This document shows positions 53,643 to 62,333 of a DNA stretch of 64,000 nt, piece after piece. The DNA comes from CADEDH01 sp050330635. Its GTDB lineage: Bacteria; Actinomycetota; Acidimicrobiia; Acidimicrobiales; SZUA-35. Location: assembly GCA_050330635.1 (NCBI GenBank), contig JBHJNQ010000076.1:14220-78219 (forward strand), read 5' to 3'. The number at the start of each line of letters is the position of its first letter. Within the stretch, counting starts at the first letter, position 1. The translations under genes were made by a program, and so were the position numbers. A model generated the notes under the pieces. That model was not told the DNA's origin, made no database searches, and was given only the letters and a program-made list of their open reading frames with translations.

Positions 53643-55673
53643 TCAGCGGACGGCGTCGTCGGGGGTGGAGCTGATGACCTCCGACCCGGGAAACGCCTGG
53701 GTCAGGCGGTCGACACCTTTGGACGATGTCTCGGTGGCATCGACCAGCTCGGAGATGGGGCCGATGTCGTCGTCCTCATCGCCGGGAGGGCGCGACGACT
53801 CCGCCAGGCGACCCGGCTCGGGCTGGCTCGGGGCGGCCTGATCATCGATGACCACGACGATCGACACCGGACGCCCGAAGCGGGCGCTGAGCGCTTGCTC
53901 GACGTCGCCCTTGACCTCGTCGCAGCGGTCTCGGTGGATGGGATGGGGAGCTCCGAAGCGGACCGTGTCGCCCTCGACGCCGATGATCTGGCCCCCCTTG
54001 AACCGGGCTCTGACCCGTTGGCTGAGATCGCCGAGGAGGTCGGAGAAGGCGCCGCGGACACCATCGACGGTGAGGGTCGTCGCGTCGCTCCCGGGCGGGG
54101 AGGGGGCCGGTGTCGCTGCCGCGGCCGCGGTGGACGCCGGCGACTGGCCGGCACCGGGTCCGTCGGTCGCCGGCGAAGCGGCGTCGGCCGCCGTCTCCGG
54201 AGGGGTCGGGGGCGCAACATGGGCGGCCGCCGCCGCCGGGGCCGGCGCCGCAGCCCCGTGATCTCGATGTTCGGCCTGGCCGTCGGTGGTCGACCCAATG
54301 GGGGACTGGCCGCGTCGCTGCGGGGGGCGGGGCGATCGGCTGGCGCTGTCGGCCTCTCGCTCCCGGGGCGGTTGGGATGGTGCGCGGCCACGGCCGCTGG
54401 CTGACGGATCCGGGGTCGGCGTCGGGTCGGGGGCGGGATCGTCGCGGCTGGGCCTGCCATCGGGGCTGGGCGCGCCGTCGGGGCTGGTCGGCCGTCCGTC
54501 GTCGGAACGGGTCGGCAGCGCCCGACCGGCGGGACGCGACGAGCGAGGTGCGCCCGCCTCGAGCTGAGTCATCCGCTCCTCGAGCTCGGTGATGCGATCG
54601 AGCAGGCCGGCGACGTCACCACCGGCGCCGGCAGGGGCCCGCCGGGTGAGCTCGAGCAGCGTGACCTCCAGGGGAACCCGGGGGTCGGGGGCCTGACGCA
54701 TCTCCACCAGGGCCCGGCCCAGAACCTCGAGGGCCCGGGTCAGGGTGGCGGGGCCGAGCTCGGCCGCCAGCTCCCCAGCCACGGCGGCGGCCCGGTCGTT
54801 GAGATGGTGGAGCGGCGCGCCCATCGAACCGAGGAAGGCGTTGCGCAACAGCTCGATCGTGTCCTCGCCGATCGTGCGGGGCTCCCGCCCCAGCTCCAGG
54901 CCCTCCTGCACGGCGGCGATGGCGCGGCCGGGGTCTCGTTGGCCGATGGCCCGCACGAGCAGCTCGGCGACGTCGTTGCCCTCGGGCACACCGCCGGCGG
55001 CGGCCACGAGATCGAGGGCGGAGAGGGTGTCGCGGGCCGACCCGCCCCCCTGGCGGAGGACGTAGTCGATGGCGTCGTCGTCGACGTCGAGGCCGGCGTC
55101 GGCGATCACCCACCGGACGTGCTCGGCCAGGACCTCGGCCGGCAGGAGGTGGAACTCGAAGTGCTGGGTGCGGCTCCGGATCGTGGGCACCACCTTCTGC
55201 GGCTCGGTGGTGGCGAGCACGAAGACCACGTGATCCGGTGGTTCCTCCAACGTCTTGAGCAGGGCGTTCTCGGCGCCCGAGCTCAGCATGTGGACCTCGT
55301 CGAGGATGTAGACCTTGGTGCGACCGGGGGAGCCGAGCTGGACCTTGGATATCAGGTCTCGGACGTCGTCGACCTTGTTGTGGCTGGCGGCGTCGAGCTC
55401 GTGGAGGTCGAACGACCGGCCCGACTCGATGGCCTGGCAGCTGGCGCAGGTGCCGCACGGCTCGCCCTCGGCCAGGTTCTCGCAGTTCAGGGCCTTGGCC
55501 AGCACCCTGGCCGTCGACGTCTTGCCCGTGCCCCGGGGTCCGCTGAACAGGTAGGCGTGACTCTGGCGGTTCTCGGCCACCGCCGATCTAAGGGCGTTGG
55601 TGACATGGGGCTGGCCGAGCACCTCGCCGAACGTCTGCGAGCGGTAGCGCCGGTAGAGCGACTGATAGGCCAC
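53643..55673 (-). CDS. dnaX: DNA polymerase III subunit gamma/tau
   Basis: 676 residues. AAA+ clamp-loader ATPase: GPRGTGKTS (45-53), zinc module C64/C73/C76/C79, Walker B YILDEVHMLS, sensor ATTEPQKV and TIRSRTQHFEF. Domain III is followed by a long Pro/Ala/Ser-rich stretch and a C-terminal tau-like domain (FSDLLGDLSQRVRARFKGGQ). Loads the sliding clamp at the replication fork. No internal frameshift signal was identified. Confidence 0.94.
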   Translation of the reverse strand: MAYQSLYRRYRSQTFGEVLGQPHVTNALRSAVAENRQSHAYLFSGPRGTGKTSTARVLAKALNCENLAEGEPCGTCASCQAIESGRSFDLHELDAASHNKVDDVRDLISKVQLGSPGRTKVYILDEVHMLSSGAENALLKTLEEPPDHVVFVLATTEPQKVVPTIRSRTQHFEFHLLPAEVLAEHVRWVIADAGLDVDDDAIDYVLRQGGGSARDTLSALDLVAAAGGVPEGNDVAELLVRAIGQRDPGRAIAAVQEGLELGREPRTIGEDTIELLRNAFLGSMGAPLHHLNDRAAAVAGELAAELGPATLTRALEVLGRALVEMRQAPDPRVPLEVTLLELTRRAPAGAGGDVAGLLDRITELEERMTQLEAGAPRSSRPAGRALPTRSDDGRPTSPDGAPSPDGRPSRDDPAPDPTPTPDPSASGRGRAPSQPPREREADSASRSPRPPQRRGQSPIGSTTDGQAEHRDHGAAAPAPAAAAAHVAPPTPPETAADAASPATDGPGAGQSPASTAAAAATPAPSPPGSDATTLTVDGVRGAFSDLLGDLSQRVRARFKGGQIIGVEGDTVRFGAPHPIHRDRCDEVKGDVEQALSARFGRPVSIVVVIDDQAAPSQPEPGRLAESSRPPGDEDDDIGPISELVDATETSSKGVDRLTQAFPGSEVISSTPDDAVR

Positions 55674-55847
55674 ACGACGATCCTACCGGTGGGCTGTGAC
55701 GCTGGCGGGGCCTGGCACGTGCCCCGCCGCACGGCCGGCCGGCGGAGGTTTCGTGACGAACCGGGCGACATCCGGTTTACGGATCTGCCGCAACCACAGG
55801 GCCGTGTTCGTGGGGCAGCGGACCTATCCGTGCGGAGGAACCCTCAC

Positions 55848-56936
55848 ATGACCCCACGACAGCGATCCATCGTTCTCGGGGCCGCGGCCGTGGTGCTGAC
55901 CGTGACCGGTCTGGTCGTCGGCGCTCGGGCCGTGGCCGATGCCCGGTCCGCCGATGACGCCGCCGCCCAGTACATCGAGACCCCGGGTCCCGAGCCGGCG
56001 GAGCTGGCCGAGTACAGCGCCGCCCAGCGGGGCGACTGGCGCGGTTGGTCCGAGCGCGACCTACGGAGTTGGTGGCGGCGGTGCCGCACCCGGTTCGTCG
56101 TCCAACGGGCCGCCACGCCGACCACGACGGCCCCCATCCGGGCGGAGACCCCGACGACCGGGGTCCTCCCCACCCCGTCGACGGTGACGACGCTCAGGCC
56201 CACGATCCCGACGCCCACCATCGCGGTGACGACCGCCACGACGGCTCCCGGGGCATCGGCGTCCACGTCGTCCACCACGGCCGTGGAGACGACCGCCACC
56301 ACCCCGACGACGGTGACGGAGCCGACGAGCGCCCCGACCCTGACCACGGCCCCGACGGTGAGCACGGCCCCGACGACCGCCACGCCCGTCACCACCGCAC
56401 CCACCACCGCACCCACCACGGTGCCGACCCCGTCCGGCCTGACCGCGGTGGAACGCGAGATCGTGCGCCTCACCAACGAGCTGCGGGCCAACCCGTCGGG
56501 CCCGTTGGCCCGCCGCAAGCCGATGGCGAGCTGTGTCAGCCAGTCGTTCTACGGCATCACGATCGACCCCGCCACCGGGCACCCGAGGCCCGTGCCGGCC
56601 CTGATCGTCAACGAGGTGGTGTCGATCGACCTGGCACGTGCGTGGTCGATCGAGATGGATCGCACCGGCAACTTCGCCCACCGCCCCAACGCCCAGGCCG
56701 CCGCCGTCTTCGACCGGCTCGGGCTGCCGGTGTCGGCCACGGGGGAGAACATCGCCTGGTTCAGCGGCTACGCCGACGCCGAGGCGGCCCAGGTCCACTT
56801 CGAGGGATGGCGCGAGTCGGACACCGGCCACTACTGCGCCCTGGTGGCGGGCACGTTCACCCACATCGGCGTCGGTCACCACAACAAGGGCGCCACCCGT
56901 TCCTGGGCTACCCAGAACTTCTACCGCCTGCGCTGA
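55848..56936 (+). CDS. membrane-anchored CAP/SCP-domain protein
   Basis: 362 residues. N-terminal anchor IVLGAAAVVLTVTGLVVGA, a Thr/Pro-rich stalk of about 110 residues, and a CAP domain: VEREIVRLTNELRANPSGPL, VSIDLARAWSIEMDRTGNFA HR, TGENIAWFSGYADAE, GHYCALVAGTFTHIGVGHHN and SWATQNFYRL. The two His and Glu of the CAP cavity are present. Bacterial CAP proteins are extracellular, of uncertain activity. ATG 55848 after GGAGGAA; divergent from dnaX. Confidence 0.82.
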   Translation: MTPRQRSIVLGAAAVVLTVTGLVVGARAVADARSADDAAAQYIETPGPEPAELAEYSAAQRGDWRGWSERDLRSWWRRCRTRFVVQRAATPTTTAPIRAETPTTGVLPTPSTVTTLRPTIPTPTIAVTTATTAPGASASTSSTTAVETTATTPTTVTEPTSAPTLTTAPTVSTAPTTATPVTTAPTTAPTTVPTPSGLTAVEREIVRLTNELRANPSGPLARRKPMASCVSQSFYGITIDPATGHPRPVPALIVNEVVSIDLARAWSIEMDRTGNFAHRPNAQAAAVFDRLGLPVSATGENIAWFSGYADAEAAQVHFEGWRESDTGHYCALVAGTFTHIGVGHHNKGATRSWATQNFYRLR

Positions 56937-56950
56937 CATCGCCATCCTGC

Positions 56951-57007
56951 CCGAGCCCGAGCCCGAGCCCGAGCCGGAGCCGGAGCCCGGGTCCCAGTCC
57001 CGGGCTC
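56951..57007 (+). terminator. hexanucleotide run and hairpin after the CAP gene
   Basis: A GAGCCC/GAGCCG hexamer run (about five units) leads into GAGCCCGGG (56983-56991) pairing with CCCGGGCTC (56999-57007), loop of seven bases. Likely terminates the CAP gene; the hexamer run is a slippage-prone microsatellite. Confidence 0.5.
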
Positions 57008-57083
57008 GGGCCACCGGCCCCTGGCCTCGGCGCCGCTGCTGCGCAGGGCGGGTCGGGAGAGTGGGATCGGCTACCGTCGCTCC

Positions 57084-57770
57084 GTGGCGCGGCTCCGCTT
57101 CTACTTCGGGACGATGGGGTCTGGGAAGAGCACCCAGGCCCTGCAGATCCACCACAACCTGTCGTCGAGCGGTCTGCGGGGGCTGCTGTTCACCCAGCTC
57201 GACCGGGGCAGCGGGGTGGTGTCGAGCCGGCTGGGGGTGACGGCCGATGCCGTCCAGGTCGATCCGGGGCTCGACCTCCTGGCCCACGTCCGCGACGAGT
57301 GCCGGCGGCGGGGCCGCATCGACTACGTGGTGTGCGACGAAGCCCAGTTCTACGAGGCCGCCCAAGCCGAGCAGCTGGCCGAGCTCGTCGACCGTGACGG
57401 GGTCGACGTCTACGCCTTCGGCCTGCTCACCAGCTTCCAGGGCACGCTGTTCCCCGGCACCGTCCGCTTCCTCGAGCTGGCCGACGACCGCCAGGAGGTA
57501 CAGGTCGAGGCCCGCTGCTGGTGTGGGGGCCGGGCCACCCACAACGCCCGCCTCGTCGACGGCGTGCAGGTCACCAGTGGCGAGTTGAAGGTGGTGGGCG
57601 ACACCGACCGGGGCGACGCCGCCCAGGCCCGCCTCGAGCTCGTCGGCGGCGGCCCCGACGTCACGTACGAGCTGCTGTGCCGGCGGCACTGGCACGACGG
57701 CGCCCGGGCCGAGGCGGCCGGAGCCGATGCCGCCGCTCCGGCCGAGCGCCGGGCCGAGCATCGTCGTTGA
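57084..57770 (+). CDS. tdk: thymidine kinase
   Basis: 228 residues. P-loop GTMGSGKS (9-16), catalytic Glu in VVCDEAQFY (E86), FGLLTSFQGTLFPG for the thymidine-site loop, zinc ligands C145-x-C147 and C199/H202 (ARCWCGG, LLCRRHW) of the lasso region. Type II TK that phosphorylates thymidine with ATP for salvage. Start GTG 57084. Its stop overlaps the TTG start of the next (broken) MFS gene. Confidence 0.9.
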   Translation: MARLRFYFGTMGSGKSTQALQIHHNLSSSGLRGLLFTQLDRGSGVVSSRLGVTADAVQVDPGLDLLAHVRDECRRRGRIDYVVCDEAQFYEAAQAEQLAELVDRDGVDVYAFGLLTSFQGTLFPGTVRFLELADDRQEVQVEARCWCGGRATHNARLVDGVQVTSGELKVVGDTDRGDAAQARLELVGGGPDVTYELLCRRHWHDGARAEAAGADAAAPAERRAEHRR

Positions 57771-58839
57771 CGGTTCCCGTCGGCCGCCACGGCCGCTACC
57801 GGTGGGCGCTTCTCACCGCCGCCTGGGGCCTCTATGTCGGGTTCGGGCTGGTCTCGTCGTCGCTGGCCCCCCTCGTGGGCACGATCGCCGACGACCTCGG
57901 CCTGTCCCGGGCCCAGATGGGCACCGTGCTGGGGGCGTGGCCGCTCGTCTACCTGGTGGTGGCCGTGCCCGTCGGTCGACTCCTGGGGCGGATCGGCCTG
58001 CGGTGGGGCCTGGCCGTGGGCATCGGGCTCGTCTGTGTCTCAGGGCTGCTGCGGTCGTTGGCCACCGGCTGGGGTGGGCTGTTCGCCGCCGTCGCCGTGT
58101 TCGGCCTCGGGGGGCCGCTCATCTCGATCGGGACCCCGGCCCTGGTCAGCGGCTGGTTCACCGGCGACGCCCGGGGTCCGACCACGGGGGCCGCGGTGTC
58201 GGGACCGGTCGTCGCTCCGTCGTGTCGCTCCTGGCCACCAACTCGGTGCTCATGCCGCTCACCGGCGACCGGTGGCGGGTGGTGGTGCTGCTCCACGCCG
58301 CCGGAGCGGCGGTGGCCGGGGTCGTGTGGCTGGCGGTGACGGCCCGACCGCCGGCCGGGGCTGTGTCGCCGTGGCGGGATCGGCGGGGGGAGGTGGCGTC
58401 GTCGAGGACGCTGCTGCGGGTGCCGGCGGTGCGGACCGTGCTGGTGCTGGCCGTGCTGGTGCTGGCCGTGGGGACCTTCTTCGGGGCCGTGGTCGGAGCT
58501 GACCGTCGTCGGCCTCGTCGGGGTGGGCCTCATGCGGTCGGCGGTGCTAGCGGTGGCCATGCTGTTCCTGATGGACGAGCCCGGCGTCGGACCTCGCAAC
58601 ATGGCGGCCGCCGGGGGCTCTACTTCACCGCCGGCGAGGTCGGTGGGGTCAGCGGACCGTTGACCGTGGGTGTGCTGGCCGCCGACGGTGGGTTCGGGCC
58701 GGCACTGGCGGTTGCGGCGGCCATGGCGATCGTGGCGCTCAGCCCCACGTCCGTCGGTCAGCGGGCGGCCCGAGCGGAGGAACGAAACCGTCGAGCCGAC
58801 CGGGTCGATCGCGCCGGCGGCCGTCGGTCGGCCCCCTGA
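57767..58839 (+). pseudogene. MFS transporter, frameshifted and internally deleted
   Basis: TTG 57767 overlaps the tdk stop (TTGA). The first six helices are intact (WALLTAAWGLYVGFGLVSSS, GTVLGAWPLVYLVVAVPVGR, LFAAVAVFGLGGPLISIGTP). One base shifts the frame at about 58205 (next VVSLLATNSVLMPLTGDRWR). At about 58497, AVGTFFGAVVG joins another frame, LTVVGLVGVGLMRSAVLAVA, with two or three helices missing; a G-run near 58615 shifts again to LYFTAGEVGGVSGPLTVGVL. Resembles CynX/NimT-like carriers. Non-functional as read. Confidence 0.72.
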
Positions 58840-58951
58840 CCGGGGCTGGGCCCGCGCCGGCCGATCCAGGTTCGGGCCGGTGACGCGGAACGGGGCCACG
58901 TCGCCGTCTCCGGCTCCGTGACCCCGTTCCAAACCCACTGTTCTCGCAAGT

Positions 58952-59050
58952 GGCGGCCAGACGATCTGCGGCACACCGCAGGTTTCGCTGAGAGCTGCTG
59001 CCTTCCGGCCCTGACTCGGTTCACGAGCCACGGTTGCACAGGGCCCGGCC
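58952..59050 (-). ncRNA. ffs: signal recognition particle RNA (4.5S type)
   Basis: The minus strand reads GTCAGGGCCGGAAGGCAGCAGC (59012-58991), which contains the universal SRP domain IV loop (GGAAGGCAGCAG) and its symmetric internal loop. Upstream TGTGCAACCGTGGCTCGTGA and downstream GCGGTGTGCCGCAGATCGTC form the extended stem, with terminal GGCCGGGCC and TGGCC pairing roughly. About 100 nt, the small bacterial form. Ends are approximate. It lies next to tRNA-Ser, near dnaX, as in many actinobacteria. Confidence 0.85.
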
Positions 59051-59153
59051 ACCACCTGCCAGAACAGAGGAGTGCACATGTATCCTAGCGAGCCGGACCG
59101 TTCACCCGACCGTCACGATCCCGTATCGCGCAGGGCGGGCGGCGGGACGACCA

Positions 59154-59238
59154 GGAGGAGTGCGAGAGCGGCCGAATCGGCACGCTTGGAAAGCGTGTGA
59201 CTCGCAAGGGTCCGTGGGTTCGAATCCCACCTCCTCCG
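59154..59238 (+). tRNA. tRNA-Ser (anticodon GGA)
   Basis: 85-nt type II tRNA: acceptor GGAGGAG pairs with CTCCTCC with discriminator G; anticodon loop TTGGAAA gives GGA; a long variable arm (TGACTCGCAAGGGTCC region); T loop GTTCGAATC. CCA not encoded. Its 3' part is repeated at 60864-60917 beyond the Fic gene. Confidence 0.95.
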
Positions 59239-59505
59239 CTGAGTCTCCCCTGGTCAGGGTCACTCTTTGGCGCGTCGGTGTGAGGTGGTGGGAGGCGGCT
59301 GCTAGCCATCGAAGACCTGGCGATGGCCCGCCCGTGGCTGTCTGTTGTGGGGGTCGTGTGGTGGCCGGGCCGAAGGCGGACTCCGCGATCCGGTCGAGCA
59401 GGGGCCGGAAGGTCGGCTTTCACTAGCCTTGTCGTAAGTAAAGAAGATCCCTACTTGCTTTAGCTAGGCTGAGGTTGACAGCAAGCCCGCCTTCCTGGAG
59501 CCCCT
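59239..59505. other. gap between tRNA-Ser and the Fic gene
   Basis: No gene seen. The last 90 bases are AT-richer and include AAGTA and TACTT half-sites at about 59440 (AAGTAAAGAAGATCCCTACTT), a possible operator, followed by TTTAGCTAGGCT as a weak -10. Likely the Fic promoter. Confidence 0.4.
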
Positions 59506-60669
59506 GTGCGACCCGACGCCTTCACATCGAGCGCCCGAGGCGAAGTCCGCAAGACCCAGACGGGATTCCGGGCGTTCTTCCCCTCCGAAGTCCCCCGGCG
59601 CGTGCCGCTCTCCGACGAGGTCGTCAAGCTGCTGGACGAGGCCACCGGTGCCGTGCACCGTCTCGGCGGGGTGGCACGACTTCTCCCGAACCCACACCTT
59701 CTCATCGGTCCGCACCTCCGTCTCGAGGCCGTGCTCAGCTCGCGCATCGAGGGGACCAAGACCGACGTGGGCCAACTCCTGTTGTTCGAGGTCGGCCAGG
59801 CCGTGTCTCGCGATGCCGCAGACGACGCAGCTGAGGTCAGCAACTACGTCCGTGCGATGGAGCACGGGCTCGAACGCGTTCGAGGGGGGTTCCCCATCTC
59901 GGTTCGACTACTTCGCGAGATGCACGAGCAGCTTCTCCAAGGGGTGCGCGGACAACACCGCCGACCCGGCGAGCTGCGGTCGAGTCCGGTGTGGATCGGC
60001 GGCAGCAACCTCGAGGATGCCGTGTTCGTCCCTCCACCACCTGACGAGATGCAGCGGGCTCTGAGCGACCTCGAGCGCTTTCTCCACGAGACGGACCTTC
60101 CCTTGCTCGTCCAGCTCGCCATCGCTCACTACCAGTTCGAAGTCATCCACCCCTTCCTTGACGGAAACGGCCGGATCGGGCGGCTCTTGATCCCGCTCAT
60201 GCTGGTCCTACGGGGAGCGCTGCCGCAACCGCTTCTCTACCTCTCCGCTTACTTCGAGGAGTACCGCAGCGACTACTACGATCACTTGCTGATCACCAGT
60301 CAGAGCGGCGACCTGATGCCCTGGATCGCATTCTTCCTACGGGGTGTCCGGCGTCAAGCTCGCGACTCCGAGGAGCGAACAGTTCGCCTGGTCGAGCTCC
60401 AGTACCAGCTTCGCAATGAGCTTCTCAACGAGGGCCGCCCGAACTCGGTGATCCGTTTGGCCGAGCAGCTCTTCGCTGCTCCTGTGGTGACAGCCGCCCG
60501 CGTGGAAACGTCGATCGGCGTCACGCGCCCCACCGCTCAAGCGGCGATCGACGCTCTCGTCCAGCGCGGTGATCTCGTCGAGGTCACAGGACGCGAGCGC
60601 CGACGCATCTACCGAGCGCCCCGCATCTTTGAAGCGGTCTACGGCACGGTCTATATCGAGGATCAATAG
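59506..60669 (+). CDS. Fic-domain AMP-transferase with winged helix
   Basis: 387 residues. Fic core HPFLDGNGRIGR (215-226) matches HxFx(D/E)GNGRxxR with catalytic H215. An N-terminal alpha-inhibitory motif S78-S-R-I-E82-G83 fits (S/T)xxxE(G/N), so activity is self-inhibited (class II). The beta-hairpin flap is VWIGGSNLEDAVFVPP. The C-terminus has a winged helix (TAARVETSIGVTRPTAQAAI, LVEVTGRERRRIYRAP). It would transfer AMP to Ser/Thr/Tyr of a target protein, or remove it. GTG start. It lies alone between tRNA-Ser and a copy of that tRNA's 3' part, so it is probably mobile cargo. Confidence 0.88.
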   Translation: MRPDAFTSSARGEVRKTQTGFRAFFPSEVPRRVPLSDEVVKLLDEATGAVHRLGGVARLLPNPHLLIGPHLRLEAVLSSRIEGTKTDVGQLLLFEVGQAVSRDAADDAAEVSNYVRAMEHGLERVRGGFPISVRLLREMHEQLLQGVRGQHRRPGELRSSPVWIGGSNLEDAVFVPPPPDEMQRALSDLERFLHETDLPLLVQLAIAHYQFEVIHPFLDGNGRIGRLLIPLMLVLRGALPQPLLYLSAYFEEYRSDYYDHLLITSQSGDLMPWIAFFLRGVRRQARDSEERTVRLVELQYQLRNELLNEGRPNSVIRLAEQLFAAPVVTAARVETSIGVTRPTAQAAIDALVQRGDLVEVTGRERRRIYRAPRIFEAVYGTVYIEDQ

Positions 60670-61150
60670 ACACAGGTAACCGGACTCCCCGCACCGCCTG
60701 GCCGGGTGCGGCCCGCCGGCGGGGGCAGGTACGAGCCTCAGCCCTCCGATAGCCCAGACGATAGCCACAGAGGTCAGCACCGGTTGGCCAGCGCTGGGGG
60801 CGGTTGGCGCGCCGCGGGTACGCCGGATTGCCCGCTGGCGTCCATCGGCACGATCGCCACCACTTGGAAAGCGTGTGACTCGCAAGGGTCCGTGGGTTCG
60901 AATCCCACTCCTCCGCTCAGTTCCCTGTGCGGCGACGAGCAGAAATCGCGCCGATCGGGGCGGCCGTCAGCCACCCGAGGATCGGGCGCCGAGGTGCACT
61001 CGCAACGCTATCTGCGTCGGCTCAACGGTGAGTCGGCATCACCACTTCAGGTGGGGCGACAGATGACCAGCCGAGCTCGATGGACCCTCCGAGGCTTCCA
61101 GTCGTCGTAGACACACCTCACGGTTTCGGGCCCGGCGGCGTTGACTGGGT
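60670..61150. other. gap after the Fic gene
   Basis: 481 bases without a convincing gene; the tRNA-Ser fragment (60864-60917) lies in the middle. Frames antisense to tRNA sequence here are artefacts. The last 20 bases lead into the sigma factor gene. Confidence 0.45.
60864..60917 (+). repeat. tRNA-Ser(GGA) 3' fragment, att-like
   Basis: From TTGGAAAGCG to CTCCGCT, 54 bases match the tRNA-Ser at 59154 from the anticodon loop to just past the 3' end, with one C missing in the acceptor stem. A shorter match (ATCGGCACG) lies at 60844. Same orientation as the intact tRNA, so the pair is a direct repeat enclosing 1.6 kb with the Fic gene. Confidence 0.75.
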
Positions 61151-61636
61151 GTGAGTATGCAGCCGTTCGAACAGGTGGTGGCCGCCCACGGGTCGGTGGT
61201 GATGCGGGTGTGCCGGGCCGTGCTCGGCGCCGACGACGCCGCCCAGGACGCGTGGTCGGAGACGTTCATCGCCGCCCTTCGCGCCTACCCCGACCTGCGT
61301 CCCGACAGCAACGTGCGGGGATGGCTGGTCACGATCGCCCACCGCAAGGCGATCGACCAGCTCCGCATTCGCAGCCTGACGGCCTCGTCGACCGACCGGC
61401 CACCCGAGATCCCGACCGTCGATGACCACCATCCCGGCCTCGACAACGATCTGAGGTCCGCCCTCGAGGCCCTCGCCCCCAAACAACGCCACGCCGTCGT
61501 CTACCGCTACCTCGCCGACCTCTCGTATGCGGAGATCGGCGAGCTGCTCGACAGCAACGAGGCGGCGGCCCGACGCAGCGCCGCCGACGGCATCGCCAAG
61601 TTGCGCTCCACCTACCCGAAGGAGACCCCCTCATGA
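61151..61636 (+). CDS. ECF-type RNA polymerase sigma factor
   Basis: 161 residues. Region 2: AQDAWSETFIAALRAYPDLR, NVRGWLVTIAHRKAIDQLR; region 4: LEALAPKQRHAVVYRYLADL SYAEIGELLDSNEAAAR. GTG 61151; an ATG two codons later is possible. Its end overlaps the MGMT gene by 4 bases (ATGA), so it may control a DNA-alkylation response (inference from operon only). No anti-sigma gene is adjacent. Confidence 0.88.
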   Translation: MSMQPFEQVVAAHGSVVMRVCRAVLGADDAAQDAWSETFIAALRAYPDLRPDSNVRGWLVTIAHRKAIDQLRIRSLTASSTDRPPEIPTVDDHHPGLDNDLRSALEALAPKQRHAVVYRYLADLSYAEIGELLDSNEAAARRSAADGIAKLRSTYPKETPS

Positions 61637-62247
61637 CCACCGACCGCACCCTCATCGACGCCATGACCACCACCTTCGAACCCGACGAGGCGGTGCTGGC
61701 CGACCTGCACGAGCGGTTGGCCGAGCGGGCCGATCGCGACGCCCTCCTCGACCTCGCCTACCGCACCGTGGACAGCCCGTTCGGCCCCCTCCTCGTGGCG
61801 GCCAGCCCTCGGGGCCTCGTGCGGGTGGCGTTCGACACCGAGGGTCACGAGCGGGTGCTGGCCCAGCTCGCCGATCGGGTCAGCCCGAGGATCCTGCGGT
61901 CGCCGTCGCGGACCGACGACGTCGCCCGCCAGCTCGACGAGTACTTCGGCGGCCACCGTCGGGTCTTCGACGTGCCTCTCGACCTGCAGTTGGTGTCGGG
62001 CTTCCGCCACGCCGTCATCTCCCATCTGGCCGACATCGCCTACGGGTCGACCGCCACCTACGCCGCCGTCGCCGCCGCCACCGGCAACCCCGCCGCCGTC
62101 CGGGCCGTGGGCAGCGCCTGCGCCCACAATCCCGTGCCCCTCGTGCTGCCCTGCCATCGGGTGGTGCGCAGCGACGGCACCATCGGCAACTACCGCGGCG
62201 GCACCGACACCAAGGTGGCCCTCCTCGCCCTGGAGGCGGCGGCGTGA
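61633..62247 (+). CDS. ogt: methylated-DNA--protein-cysteine methyltransferase
   Basis: 204 residues. Active-site motif PCHRVV with acceptor C174, the helix-turn-helix arginine-finger region (YGSTATYAAVAAATGNPAAV RAVGSACAHNP) and GNYRGG after the active site. It takes alkyl groups from O6-alkylguanine once per molecule. Co-operonic with the ECF sigma gene upstream. Confidence 0.92.
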   Translation: MTTDRTLIDAMTTTFEPDEAVLADLHERLAERADRDALLDLAYRTVDSPFGPLLVAASPRGLVRVAFDTEGHERVLAQLADRVSPRILRSPSRTDDVARQLDEYFGGHRRVFDVPLDLQLVSGFRHAVISHLADIAYGSTATYAAVAAATGNPAAVRAVGSACAHNPVPLVLPCHRVVRSDGTIGNYRGGTDTKVALLALEAAA

Positions 62248-62333
62248 ACGGCGCCCGGTCCACCCCGCAACGCACGACGAGGTCGGTGGCCCGCACCCGC
62301 AGGACTGCGAGGAGCGCCCGGTGCCCCGGATGA
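62244..62333 (+). CDS. possible 29-codon Arg-rich small ORF
   Basis: GTG overlaps the MGMT stop (GTGA), and its own TGA overlaps an ATG of the next gene (ATGA). The product would be very basic (RSTPQRTTRSVARTRRTARS). It may be a coupling ORF or chance; the next gene could also start at GTG 62321, which has the better ribosome-binding site. Low confidence. Confidence 0.25.
   Translation: MNGARSTPQRTTRSVARTRRTARSARCPG

Noticed and set aside
53643..55673. Programmed frameshift in dnaX giving gamma and tau
   Set aside because: No A-rich slippery heptamer with a downstream structure was found in this GC-rich gene.
56951..56990. Coding repeat or CRISPR-like repeat in the GAGCCC run
   Set aside because: A simple hexamer microsatellite after the CAP gene stop.
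59085..59423. Minus-strand ORF antisense to tRNA-Ser (GGIRTHGPLRVTRFPS type)
   Set aside because: The peptide is the well-known artefact of translating a tRNA backwards; the tRNA is certain.
60774..60974. Minus-strand ORF with GVGFEPTDPCESHAFQVV
   Set aside because: Same antisense-tRNA artefact over the tRNA-Ser fragment.
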